Shown: positions 12,366-23,258 of the stretch, piece by piece
How the letters are laid out: each line of letters opens with the position of its first letter
Numbering within the stretch: position 1 is the stretch's first letter
Assembly: GCA_905397405.1 (NCBI GenBank)
Contig: CAJPVJ010000182.1
Location: forward strand, 1 to 33,891
Direction: 5' to 3'
Length of the DNA: 33,891 nucleotides
DNA from: Oppiella nova
Taxonomy: Eukaryota; Arthropoda; Arachnida; Sarcoptiformes; Oppiidae
Notes under the pieces: model-generated
The model's database searches: none
Told to the model about the DNA's origin: nothing
What the model saw: only the letters and a program-made list of their open reading frames with translations
Program-made: the position numbers and the translations under genes

Positions 12366-14820
12366 CTATAATATGATAAAAAAGAATTCAATGAATGAGT
12401 GCTTCAAGTGATGGAGATTTTAAATTTCAGATGTGATCAACACTTCTCAAAAATACGACTATACATAATGTATACCAATATACTGTACAGTACTGTATGA
12501 TATTTATATAATATTTACAGAATATATATAAGCATTCAAATATCAATAGCGGCTACTCTTGATATCCGCGTTTCATGTATTGAATATTCTATCCGTTTGT
12601 GAATATATTGTTATATAGAGTTATGTACGAGAGTTGGGTCACTCATGTGAGGGAATATATCAATACTTTTTTATGAATTACATATACCCTACCCTACACA
12701 CTACATTGCAATATATTAGCAAAGATTATGCCAATAAATCTTTACGGCAAATATAGTGTAGTACTGTATTGAAAAAAATGATCGAAAAGTTGTAAATTTA
12801 TTGAAGAGACTCTATCGCTGATAATGGGCCCAATTTTTTATATTTTAAAAATTGACTTAAATTTCAGGGAAATTTGTTAAAAGCTCTCACGAGTGGTATT
12901 TGTGGCTCGGAATTAAATTTGAATGCCCTTTAAATTGCTATTTGAGTATAAAGTGAACAAAAACATGATGCGTTAAAATGCAAACTTAAATTTTTAAAAT
13001 TTGAATGCATTGGGCAATAGTGCCGTCGAAATAATGGATTACTTTTATTTTCATTTCACTCAATATAATAGCGATAAGTATTGAATGAGAGATATTCACA
13101 TAGAAAAAGTAGTAATGCTATATTGGACTCACATTTTGGTCTCGTGTTGTGATAAAATCTTTGCTGATTCTCCTGAGGTCTGAACCAATTTCTCGTATGA
13201 TTTCATTCATTAAAGTTGTGTTTTGCGATGAACTGACGATATCAGGCAAAGGATACCATTGTTTTTTAACGTCATTGTCAGCGCTTTCTCGTTGATTACG
13301 ACTACACGATAGCCGCGGCAATAAGTTATCTGTTTAATCAAATTAGAGATATAAATACTTTTAATTAAACTAATTATTATACTATTTTAGATATGTTTCG
13401 ATAGCTTCTAACAAATTACCACTCATTGAAATGAATGAAAATATTTGGAAATTATTAAAATAAAATTTTATATAAGGAATGTTAACAATGTAATTTTATA
13501 TAATTCAAAAATAAAAACTTATGTTTTTTATATACTTTTAAATATATTTAATTCCTATGAAATATACAAAAATATTTCACAAAATAAAATTAAAAATAAA
13601 TATTTCATTAACAAAATTAATATTTTAAAATAACTTCTATATTAAATAAAATATTTATAGTATAAATAGAGTAAATGTATAAAAATAATAAAATATAATA
13701 ATAATGAAAATAAACCCAAATGTTGTGCTTTGCTGTAAGGCTAGCGTTGTGTGCAGTGAAAGTTGTTTATAGAGTCATGTGTTTGTAAGGGTAGCCAAAT
13801 ATGAACAGTAGTGATAAGTTTGCAAAACAAACCGAATCTATATTCCTATTCACATCTCATGTCTGCATTTTCATACAAATCTATTTTGTATTTTTGTTAA
13901 ACACTTTTGTTTATTAACTAAAAGTACAAATTGTTATAACGGAAAGAATTTTAACTTTATTTTTAGTACTGTTTTCATTCTATTTGTAATCTTAAGAAAA
14001 TATTTTTATTTTGAAAAAAGTTTTTCCATGCAGTATAAAGTTTTACAACTTTAACTGCAAATCTACTAGTTTTTTTGTTTTCAGATTATTATATTATATT
14101 ACAAACTTTTATAAGTTATAAGAGCTTTATAAATTGTTCTTAATAAGTTTTATAAGTCTTTTAAAACTTTATAAACTTTTAATAAATAATAGAAACTTAT
14201 AAGAATATTCTAATATTATAAAAAAATTTAAACTAATAATCTTATATAAATTACTATATAATAATAATTATAATTTTAATGCAAATTAAATTACAAGCGA
14301 AACATTACATACCTGTTTGCAAAGAACTTTGAGTTTGTTGTGTGACATTAGTGGCCATAAATGGATATCTATAGCCTCTAATACAACCGCAATCATAGGG
14401 CGGATGACCGATAAGACAGTGGACAGAGTCTATAGAATGTAATGATTGCTCGGATGATGTGAATGAGTGGTCCGAATGGGATGATAATGAACTACTCGAG
14501 TGATTAATGGAGGACTTGTGGTGTCTGGATGTTTGTGGGATAGGAATGGGAGAACTTTGTACTCTTGAGTGTAAAACATGAGTGACTTGTTGTGATGATT
14601 CCTGGTATCGGTTCTCTTCATTTACATGTGAATAGTCTTCCAATTCTTCGAAATCATTGAAATGATTATCAAATTCTTCGGTTACATCATTGAGCGAATG
14701 GCTGATAGAGGACTGGTAGCCGCTGTCAAAACTTAATAGGTTTGACTCATGTTTCCATATAATTAGTAATTGACTTTCTTGGGTCTCATTAGTACTCGAT
14801 AGCGACCAAACTCTTGTCAT
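12279..14820 (-). CDS. Bim/Bmf/EGL-1-type BH3-only apoptosis activator (three-exon gene, 263 aa)
   Basis: Seen: exons 14820-14313, 13329-13133 and 12365-12279 join in frame through CAG|GTATGT, AAACAG|AT, AAT|GTGAGT and ATTATAG|ATC junctions to give 263 codons plus TAA. Residues 1-169 are Ser/His/Gln-rich and look disordered, with an acidic patch at about 45-62. DSGYQS is at 32-37 and a single Ser-Pro site at 90-91 in this part. Residues 216-228 read EIGSDLRRISKDF, matching the BH3 spacing (hydrophobic at I217, L221, I224, F228; small residue S225). Residues 240-263 form a hydrophobic tail containing TRLIRIAIPLI. From memory of the family: Bim has the order SSGYFS, dynein-light-chain motif, BH3 with ELRRIGDEF, then a tail with RLLRYIVRLV; C. 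elegans EGL-1 has EIGSKLAAMCDDF. Inferred role: the BH3 helix binds the groove of anti-apoptotic BCL-2 proteins at the mitochondrial outer membrane and triggers cell death. Odd: Lys226 replaces the near-invariant BH3 Asp. The first in-frame ATG is at 14820 in good context (CAAAATGA) with an in-frame stop upstream. The gene itself is well supported; the BH3-only identity is likely, not proven. Confidence 0.72.
12366..13132 (-). other. Intron 2 of the BH3-type gene
   Basis: GT-AG intron of about 0.77 kb (GTGAGT to TTATAG), AT-rich, with TA-rich short palindromic runs near 12470-12530 (for example TACTGTACAGTACTGTA). No additional exon is evident. Confidence 0.65.
13133..13329 (-). CDS. Exon 2 of the BH3-type gene (BH3 exon, residues 170-235)
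   Basis: The acceptor is TTTGATTAAACAG just upstream of 13329 and the donor is AAT|GTGAGT with the intron starting at 13132. The two leading bases complete the codon begun by exon 1 (G|AT, Asp170). The other 65 codons are open, and the exon ends in phase 0. It carries the amphipathic helix MNEIIREIGSDLRRISKDF (residues 210-228) and ends seven residues after the last BH3 hydrophobic position, Phe228. The lower GC of the flanking introns makes the exon stand out. Confidence 0.75.
13330..14311 (-). other. Intron 1 of the BH3-type gene
   Basis: Extremely AT-rich GT-AG intron of about 0.98 kb (GTATGT to AAACAG), consisting largely of A/T runs around 13440-13710 and 13960-14290. I see no further exon-like island inside it. 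Confidence 0.7.
14313..14820 (-). CDS. Exon 1 of the BH3-type gene (residues 1-169 plus one base)
   Basis: 508 bases, open throughout, ending in a textbook donor CAG|GTATGT (intron from 14312), phase 1. At this base composition a 169-codon open frame is not expected by chance, while nearly all other open frames in the window are 60-90 codons. The frame remains open upstream of the ATG only to a TAG near 14893 and contains no earlier ATG. The only other possible start in that stretch is a TTG at 14838, which is not a normal animal start. The exon encodes low-complexity, polar sequence rich in Ser, His and Gln, with a Cys/Tyr-containing patch at about residues 135-154 (HCLIGHPPYDCGCIRGYRYP) that may be a short structured motif. 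Confidence 0.8.
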
Positions 14821-14953
14821 TTTGACGATCAGTTTCAATACTATGTGAAACTCAATTTCAGTGACTCTCGCAACACTCGTATTATATGACTACAGTATAT
14901 GAAAGCAAAATGTTATGAAATGCTGTCTCCGATATTCAGTGACAAACTGTTGA

Positions 14954-14982
14954 ACTGAACTCAACACACGTTCATATTATAC
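14954..14982 (-). promoter_or_regulatory. Candidate core promoter (TATA-like box plus TCAGT initiator)
   Basis: On the minus strand GTATAATA (14982-14975) lies about 26 bases upstream of the A in TTCAGT (14959-14954). That A, at 14956, matches the arthropod initiator TCAGT at the usual TATA-to-start distance. Use of this site would give a 5' UTR of about 136 bases before the ATG at 14820. Both motifs are short and common in AT-rich DNA, so the pairing and spacing are the only support. Confidence 0.3.
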
Positions 14983-15621
14983 ACGACGAGGATTGTGGTG
15001 TGACTGTGTGTATGTGTGTATGTGAGCTACCAGTGCTCTCCACCAGCTCTGCCACCAGTGCGCCTGTGAGACACATCAGCCTCGCAGTCATATATGAGCC
15101 AATCTATTCAATTGACTCCCTTTTTGTTACATTGTGTACACTATTGCCGTACAAACTAATAGTTTGGAGAAAGTTTTTTTCATGTGAATTGTCAAAAAAA
15201 ACATTATTCTATTGATTACTTATTAAAAAATCATTTAAATGTAATTTTTTGTTTATTTAATAATTATTTTCTCAATGATATAGTTTCAGTCTGTGTTTGT
15301 TTGGATAACTTTCCAAAAATGTTTGATTTTTGTTATAAAGTTATTCATCAAATAGACATTAAAGTTATATTAATAAACCATTAGATCTGTATATAACTTA
15401 AACTACTATCTATTATTGGCTTAACTTTTTTGGGCAAAAATATTGTTTTTATATGAAAATGAAAATTTAATCCAAAAATCAATTCAATTTTCATGGGTTA
15501 GGCGTCTATTCAAATCACTCGTTTCATATGTAGACCTTTATATGAATACAATATTGCTCTATCAGACTCTTTCAATAAGTTATAACTTTTTAACTATTCA
15601 TTGCAATGGGATTTGCATTTT

Positions 15622-15624
<3 letters not shown>
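14983..15624. other. Upstream flank of the BH3-type gene
   Basis: Contains a GT-rich run (about 15000-15025) and a GC-richer 70 bases with repeated CCACCAG/CCAGTG words just upstream of the candidate promoter. These could be regulatory, but I see no named factor site. Beyond about 15170 it is plain AT-rich DNA. Confidence 0.45.

Positions 15625-15663
<39 letters not shown>
15625..15663. repeat. (CT)n microsatellite
   Basis: Pure TC/CT run of about 19 units. Confidence 0.95.
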
Positions 15664-15666
<3 letters not shown>

Positions 15667-18236
15667 GGCGCTATTTTAACACCTGCTGTATATTATATAA
15701 TATTATATAAAGCATTATGTAAAATTATTGTTTAGTGGAATTATTTATAAGAAATAATATTTTATTGGACACGGATTTATATAAGCGAAAAACAAAACAT
15801 ATTGTATAACATATTATCCCATTATATACACTAGATAGATTCTATTGTTAATGTTAATACAGTATACAAATTTTAAAAATTAAATTTATTTACAATCTAT
15901 TAGAATAAGTGTTAGAAATGGGCAAAACTATTATCGAAATGTAATGCAATCAACGTAATGAATGTCCAATATTTATGACCGAATCAATAATATTGTCGTT
16001 TAGTATATCTAACAAACAAATGGATAACTTTTAGCACCGATTTTCACATAAAAGCTGTCAAATAAATAAAATAGAGGCCTAAATGTATTAACACAATTGA
16101 AGGCAAGGCATGGTTTATCTTTTGTAAATATTATGTGTCCGACACTTACAAAGGAAGACCTAATTTTTTATGTCAATATACTACAGTAGCTGCTATTTAT
16201 TAATAAAAATTGAAAAGTTTTCTCTCATTTCGTTAAATTAAACATTTTTACGAATAGTAGCCGACCTTTCCATGGCTTATGGTCAGGGGTTTCGGACACT
16301 AAATATTTGTTCAGATTATCATAATATACTGTATGTTAAAAATTCACGTTTTTGTGTCCATAAAAACTTTACGACAGGGTCTCTCATATTTCAAGCTTAT
16401 CACTGGAATTATCATTAAATGCTTGACATGAGAGTCGCATCGTTAATAACCCAAACGACAGACCACTTGATTTATACACACTTTGATAGACAAACCATTT
16501 GCTCAACAATGCATTTAATTGACAAATACTCGTATTATTTACAATAGTTTTTATTGTAAAACTGCATTAAATAAAGAATACGTTTGTGTTGTGAACCACA
16601 TTTGAAACCACATATAAATGACACGAAGTGACAAAACAGTGATTAATGATAACTTGCTTTGAATCAATCGACACAAAGTCGTGACTTTCTCTAAGCTCTT
16701 ACATAATCATATGGATTAGTATTTAAGATAAAAATATAGCTATTCTTAATGTTTAGTATTATTGTTATTATTTATATGATGATAGCATTGCTTAACTGTG
16801 AAAATAAAATATGAAATGAAAGTATTTTTAGAGTGAAGAGTAAACTAACTGTAAGAGAGAGTGAAAGGCCATAAAACAAGAATCGCATCACTGATGGAAA
16901 TACATAAAAGCAAAAAGTAATGGCAATAATCATTGCGTTAATCCAATAATTCATTGCTAAATTGTCAGCTCATCAGTAATCAAACACAGGGTTAGACAAT
17001 AACTGTTTCTCTGTCGGAAATTATCGTAATGTCCTGAGCCTTCATAACACAAACACTATAGCACTATAGCATAGCATTTGCTGAGTCGACCAGAATTCTC
17101 ATTCTTAACAATAAGCCGGATATAAGAGCACATAATGCCTGTAATTATTAATTGGTTGAGCCATTAGATGTGTTTTTCTTTGTATTCAATAGTATTTCGG
17201 GATATTTGTATAAAAAATCGTTTCCAGACTCAGCTCTTAATCACTCTCTGGTCTCAATGATAGGACTATAAGGTCTTCACTAAAGCTGACACTAAGTGAA
17301 GAATGGTTTTCATAAATCTTTTAATAGTATTAACTCTTGTCATTCAATAGTATTTAATGGTAACTGTCCAGTGATAGCACTGAAATTTCGATGCCCATTA
17401 TTTAATTAAAGTTTTAACTCTAAAACAGATGTCTAAAAAATAAAATTATTAACAATGATAAATTCATCTTAATTCATCATAATTTAATTTCTAACACATT
17501 ATTAACACATTTTTATAGCTGCCATGAATGTCTACAATTCATTGGTATTTGAATAATAATAATGGTGCAATATTCAAATATTGATAATAAAATATTTTCA
17601 TTATCTCTTAAAAGTATTCTTTGTTTGGTTTATAGCCATAAATGTGTGTATATTAAGTGAATGCAAGAGTTAATTTCATATTTGACAATTCATACAATGA
17701 TACAATTTTATGGCAATGCATTGTTTGAGTCGATTTAGGGATATAAAAGTTTGTTATTTAGGGCTAAATTGAACATAAAATATGAAATACAGATACACTG
17801 TATTTGGATGAATGAATTGAATGGATGGGAGAGGAGAAAGAAGATGTTATTAGAAATAGAAATGATTTTGTGATTTATATTTTATGGTCTTATTTATGGT
17901 CAATAGTTGAGAGAATAGAGTAACCGTTTATGAGTCACATTCATATAGTGATTAGCGTTAGAAAGTGAGCCAAATATTCAAATATGGCATTTGAATCGTT
18001 ATAATCACTTTCAGGAGGTCTTAATGTTGAGCGCATTTCTGGTGAACAGGAGTTCAGTGCGATTGACACTCAAATGACTGATCTTAACGACACATTCATA
18101 TAATGTGTTTGGATTGGCATCCGCTATATTGCGTGTATCTGTTTAACTGTTTATTGCATTTCTCCATTCAGTCCCCTTTATTCACTGCATGGCCTCACTT
18201 GTGAACACTTCTCTCCACTCTATTCAACTGTATTGG
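15664..18236. other. Gene-free AT-rich stretch
   Basis: No supported gene. A 30-codon open frame after a CTTTCAG at about 18014 (contains GGLNVERISGEQEFSAID, ends in TAA) is exon-like but has no partner exon. Confidence 0.55.
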
Positions 18237-18308
18237 CACAGAGAGCACAGAGAGTACAGAGAGTACAGAGAGCACAGAGAGTACAGAGAGCACAGAGAGC
18301 ACAGAGAG
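18237..18308. repeat. 9-bp minisatellite, eight units
   Basis: Eight head-to-tail copies of YACAGAGAG, where the first base follows the order C C T T C T C C, plus a decayed partial unit (CACGGAG). The alternating C/T variants allow the duplication history to be followed. Confidence 0.95.
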
Positions 18309-20570
18309 CACGGAGTCATCCCTGTATAATTGCACAGTTATGGACAGTGGCACTGGACCATTATTGCCGGCCATTTACCGATTGAGTCGTGTCCAATTGC
18401 TTCCCATTTATTTTAGCTGACATTTCAACGTTTACCGCATTTCTTGTATCAAAACTATTGAACACAAACCCAAAATCTATTAGTAGTTCAGACACAACAC
18501 TACACACCACTACAGTATCATAGCTATCATCCAGACATTCCCACTCTCTGTCTCTCATTCACTCCCAAAAGTGGCACAACTTTTTGTTCTTCAACTTTCA
18601 GATACCCGGATATCCCTGTATTGCTTCCCAAAGTCATACTGTAAATCACATAACAATATGAGTGCCATTTCTGCCATTTCTATCATTTCTCTCATTCCAT
18701 ACCAGACTCTGCGCTAAGAAGTCATTTGCCAAACCATTCCAATAAAGCGTGTCTTTTATAAAACTTTTATTTATTGAGATATTTGTATCGAAACAACTCG
18801 TAATCCCTATGAATACAAGCAATGATTATAAGTCTTGTCGTACTTATTGTTTGCAGAAGAGATGGTTTGAGACATGGATTGATAAGAATATATCACTGGA
18901 GAGCGTGACGTGAGAACACAATTTGGGACTTTAAAAAGTTTTACAAAAAAATTATTACAAATAAAAAAGTGAATCCAACCAAACAAGTTATGTCTCAAAG
19001 CATTGAGTCTCAAACCCCTCCACATTTAATCCCATTCGTTATGATACGAGACTTTATTTGCACGATTCAAATCCATTTACAAATCAATATTAGTGTCAAA
19101 TGTTTGCTATAAATATAAGAAATGCTATAAAATATGTTTTTGTGATATTTTATATACTTTTTTATTCAAATCATAGCCAATGCGTGACGAATGGCTCAAT
19201 TGGTTTGACAAAACTTTTGTGTTAATGTTGTGCCAGAAAGTTGAGACTATAGAGTAGTGTTGGGTAGTGTTGGGGTAGTGTTGGGGCAGTGGATGGAGTG
19301 ATGCAGTGATGGTCTGGTCCGTTGGTTTGATGGCCAGTCTAGTGGTGGTGTAAACACTACATTATCTTACATGCATTGAAGTGTCAGCGTTTAGTCAGCA
19401 CTACTACAGCACTACTTATTTATTGAGTTCGCTCACAACCAGACCACTCACTACTGACTACTCGCTGGGGAAATAAGTCAATGGTATGGCTCTATGGATG
19501 GCGTGTATGGCCAGCAAAGTGTCTGAATGTCATCATATTTTGTCCAAAAGTGATCGTTTAGTCTCGTTAACCCCCAACACTATTGTGCAAATGGGGCCAA
19601 ATTGGTAGTCATTGGCAGTCATATGAAATGAATGGGACGGCAAGAGTGGCACATCTCTCGCATCAAATCAACAACAGATAAGAGCATAAAAAGTCCATTC
19701 AATCGATGCATACGATCCGCACAGTTATGTTCAGCACTGCTCTCAATGCTCTCAAAGTAATCGCCATTCGCTTCTTAAATCTGAACCAAAGCCTAAGCCC
19801 TGTTTTTGCTACTAATTTCATTATACGGTATAAATTTTAGTTATGACCCACACTACCCAATCGGCCAGTCCTTCCAAATTGTCTTTTTATGACTTTTCAT
19901 TTAGATTGGACTCACTTTTTATTTTTATCTTATATTCAGTCCCTCTTTTATAGTAGATATAAATACAATCCAATCCAACAATTATTGTTCACTGGCTTTG
20001 GTGCTAAAAAATTATATTAAATTCACTGAATTTCACATTTAGTCGTATGAAAGGCCTGGCGTGTGATGGTTGGGCATCACTGGCATCCTTTAGGTTGCAG
20101 TGTGTGGGGAATGTGTGCTTCTGGTGCACAGCTCTGACACAGGGATGCATTAAAATAAAAGTTAACAAACCATAAAGAACTGCTTCCCTCAACCCTTCCA
20201 GTGATTGTCATAAATTTCTAAGAGAAAGGATACAAACGACTGAAACAATTAGTTCTTGTAATCCTTTCATATGGAGAGCGCATTCACATTAAATTTAATG
20301 TTTTGTATGCATTGAATAGACTCTAAAAACACTGCATTCATGCCAGTAGTCGTCTCTACTCTTGGCTGCAAAACTCATTTTTCAATCATTTTTCATTACA
20401 TTTATAGCCGAACTAATGTTACAATGATTTTTGCATCTGTATTGTCGTATAAACTATAAACTACTTCATAATAATTCACATTAAGTCGAATTAGAGCGCA
20501 TCTCACGATTCCCGTATGAATTGCATTAATAAATGTTTATTTGTATTTTGTTTCGGAGTTTTCCAGTCCC
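18309..20570. other. Gene-free stretch of higher GC
   Basis: Somewhat GC-richer than its surroundings, especially 19240-19800, where short words such as GGTAGTG, CAGTG and CACTAC recur. No gene recognised. Confidence 0.5.
19254..19292 (+). repeat. G-rich short tandem repeat
   Basis: Three copies of GTAGTGTTGGG(G) followed by CAGTGG. Three runs of three to four G with 7-base loops plus a GG give borderline G-quadruplex potential on the plus strand. Confidence 0.8.
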
Positions 20571-20618
20571 ACCATACCATGCCATACCATGCCATGCCAT
20601 ACCATATCGTACCATGCA
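20571..20618. repeat. CCATA/CCATG pentamer repeat
   Basis: An imperfect array of the pentamer CCATR (ACCATACCATGCCATACCAT and onward), ending near ACCATGCATT. Confidence 0.85.
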
Positions 20619-23150
20619 TTGCAATTTGCATTTTTAAATAGATATTCCGCTGCTATATTGCTTTGCATTATTATTTCATAACAATTGCCTCACATTTGAA
20701 TTCCTTTGAGTTTAATTAAAACACTTCACTAACATTCGGGGATTAATATCAAATTAATACCCAAAAACTGAGATTATTTATTAGAAATATATTTAAATTT
20801 TGACCATAATTTTAATCTCGGCTAATAATCGCGCGGTTTTATAATCTAACTTAGATATGTTATCGAAATTCAAGATTAATTGCTATGAAATACATAAAAT
20901 ATTCGGTAAGTTCTATAAATACATATATCATTCATTTTTTGTTTACAAATTTTGTTTTAGAAATCATTGAAATGAAACTTTGTTAGACAGCTTTAAGCAA
21001 AATAATGCGATATCAATGGATATCAATAGGAAATCGGTACCCAAGTTTTTTACATAAACCATTCAAAAAAGTATTTGAAAAAATCATCTCTCAATGGACT
21101 GCAAGACCTTTAGGATAACTATATTAAAACGCGGCTCCAAAGTAGGCAAAGATAATTTGCTTTTCAAAAAATGTTTGTATAGTTTTTTGTAGTCAAATCT
21201 CAAGCGATTCGTCCAATTTATTTATAAAAATACTTGTGAAAATAGAAACTTTCATTTATTATCTCTGAAAATACCGCAAAGTTTGATGAAACCGACTGTT
21301 TTTCAAGTGATGTCTTTACAATTCAATACATATTCACTCAAACTATTGAAGGATTTTTGAAAGATCTACACAAAGATGTGGGGAATATACTTATGTAATC
21401 ATATGAATGCATTCAAATAATATTCAACTTTTTATGTAAAAGCAATCAATAGATTAAAAAAAGTAGTGTAGATCTGATGCAATCAATTACTTTCAATTCT
21501 GGATAATTGGTTTCAATTCTATGATTTAAATTATTTCCTTCTCAATGGTTTTCATTATACTTCACATCAATCTTAGGGAATTTGAATAACAGTTTATGTG
21601 AACCACAGATTAAATTTCATATTGCATTCAATTGTTCTTATGGTGAGTGGTGTCGAGTCTATACACTCTATACACTCTACACATGAAAAGTAAGTAATTC
21701 TTTGCATATATTGTTATACAGTATTATATAAATGTTTCAATGCATACATATGTATAACTATTGTTAGAGTAAAAGCCATCGCAAAACCATATGAAGGCAC
21801 AGCACTTATAATAACTTATAGAATAGGTTTTTGTTAAGAAAGACATTAATAAATCATGAGTTGTCAACAACAGAAATACTAATCCATAGTTGGCTTTAAA
21901 TGCTAGTGTTAGGTATGAAAAGCTGTAGGTTTTCTGTATGAGTTTTATTATTCAAATTTATTTTGTATTTTTAAGAAATCCCATTTTGTGTGCTAATGAT
22001 TTGTTAATCGATTTATTTAAAGTCTACGCTTAAAAAACTAAATGAAGAGTTGGGGGCTGTTATCATAAAAACCCTTAATCCCCAATCATTACTCTTGTTT
22101 TCATTTGTTACCATCAATCGGCACTTTTTATGACTTGAAAACATTTACATAAGATTTAAAAGTGAATTCAATTAGCAGTGCGAGTGTGGAAAGGATTTAA
22201 AGTGTATTTTTGTCATTAATTATTTCATTTATCACAATAACTTAATTTGTCTCATAATTCAATGGTTGTATTAATTTATTCTTACATTTGCTTTTAATTC
22301 AATTAATTAGAAACGTTTTATGAAAATATTATTTGTAACTGAGACTTGTGTCTGGAATTCACGAAACAGAGGCTCTATTTGTGTGGAAACCCCCGCCGAC
22401 TGGTAAGGCCTACACTTAAAGGACCCTTTATTTACCCACGACTGGCACTGAATGCTTGATTACATCACTGGAGGACTAGTTATTCATATAAATCGGGAGG
22501 AACAGCACAACTGCCACCAAATCAGTCATATTTTGCTTTTGCTAAGCATTTGTTGCAAGAAAAAAGTGTAACAATTATTGTAAAACAAGTTTTAAAAGTC
22601 GTAAATCTAAGTCTAATTTTTGGCAAACATTAACGCGTTTATGAGAATTATTATTTCGGTAATTGTCTGCTCTGTAGGGCTTATATATCATCGTTTGATT
22701 TTGATAAGTGATAGCAAATGATGTAACGCTACGGGTGTCGACCGAAAGATAGGGAACTTTTGCAGAGCACTGCACCACTGCTACCATTAACAGTACGTAC
22801 ACTGGAGTGTAGCGCCTGTGCCCACCACCACCACCTTCTCTCCACATTTAAGTGATATTAATTTTTCAGTAGTAGAAGGCTTACCACTGCCAGAGCACTA
22901 TAGAGAGAGCCCCCTCTCAATTGCCGCTCCAGTTCCACATCCAGTGCCTCTTTTTTGGCGAACACAACACAAAAAATATAATAAGAGATAAAATCAAATC
23001 TAATTAAGAAAATGAAAAAGGCTTGTGTTTGAAGCCATTACTCGTTATCATTAATGATTGAGTGCTCGACTCCTCACTAGTTATTCATAACTGTGTTTTT
23101 ATGGCACGCGTTCACCACTACTCTACTGTTTCCTTAACTCTTATTGTGTT
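20619..23150. other. Gene-free stretch
   Basis: AT-rich to about 22350, then a GC-richer part to about 22960. The latter contains a 90-codon minus-strand open frame (22847-22575) with a signal-peptide-like start, which I do not accept as a gene. Confidence 0.5.
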
Positions 23151-23174
23151 GAGAGAGAGAGAGAGAGAGAGAGG

Positions 23175-23256
<82 letters not shown>
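23151..23256. repeat. Long (GA)n microsatellite
   Basis: About 106 bases of GA with occasional GGGA, AAAG and GAAG interruptions. Open frames read through it on either strand (Arg-Glu or Ser-Leu repeats) are low-complexity artefacts. Confidence 0.96.

Positions 23257-23258
<2 letters not shown>

Noticed and set aside
14430-14621. 63-codon minus-strand frame inside exon 1 of the BH3-type gene
   Set aside because: Out-of-phase shadow of the real exon.
15443-15679. 78-codon plus-strand frame ending in Ser-Leu repeats
   Set aside because: Ends in the CT microsatellite; length is at chance level.
18014-18104. 30-codon terminal-exon-like frame after CTTTCAG
   Set aside because: Too short, not recognised, no upstream exon.
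20004-20192. Minus-strand frame with a signal-peptide-like beginning
   Set aside because: Its start codon is TTG, not ATG, and the frame is of chance length.
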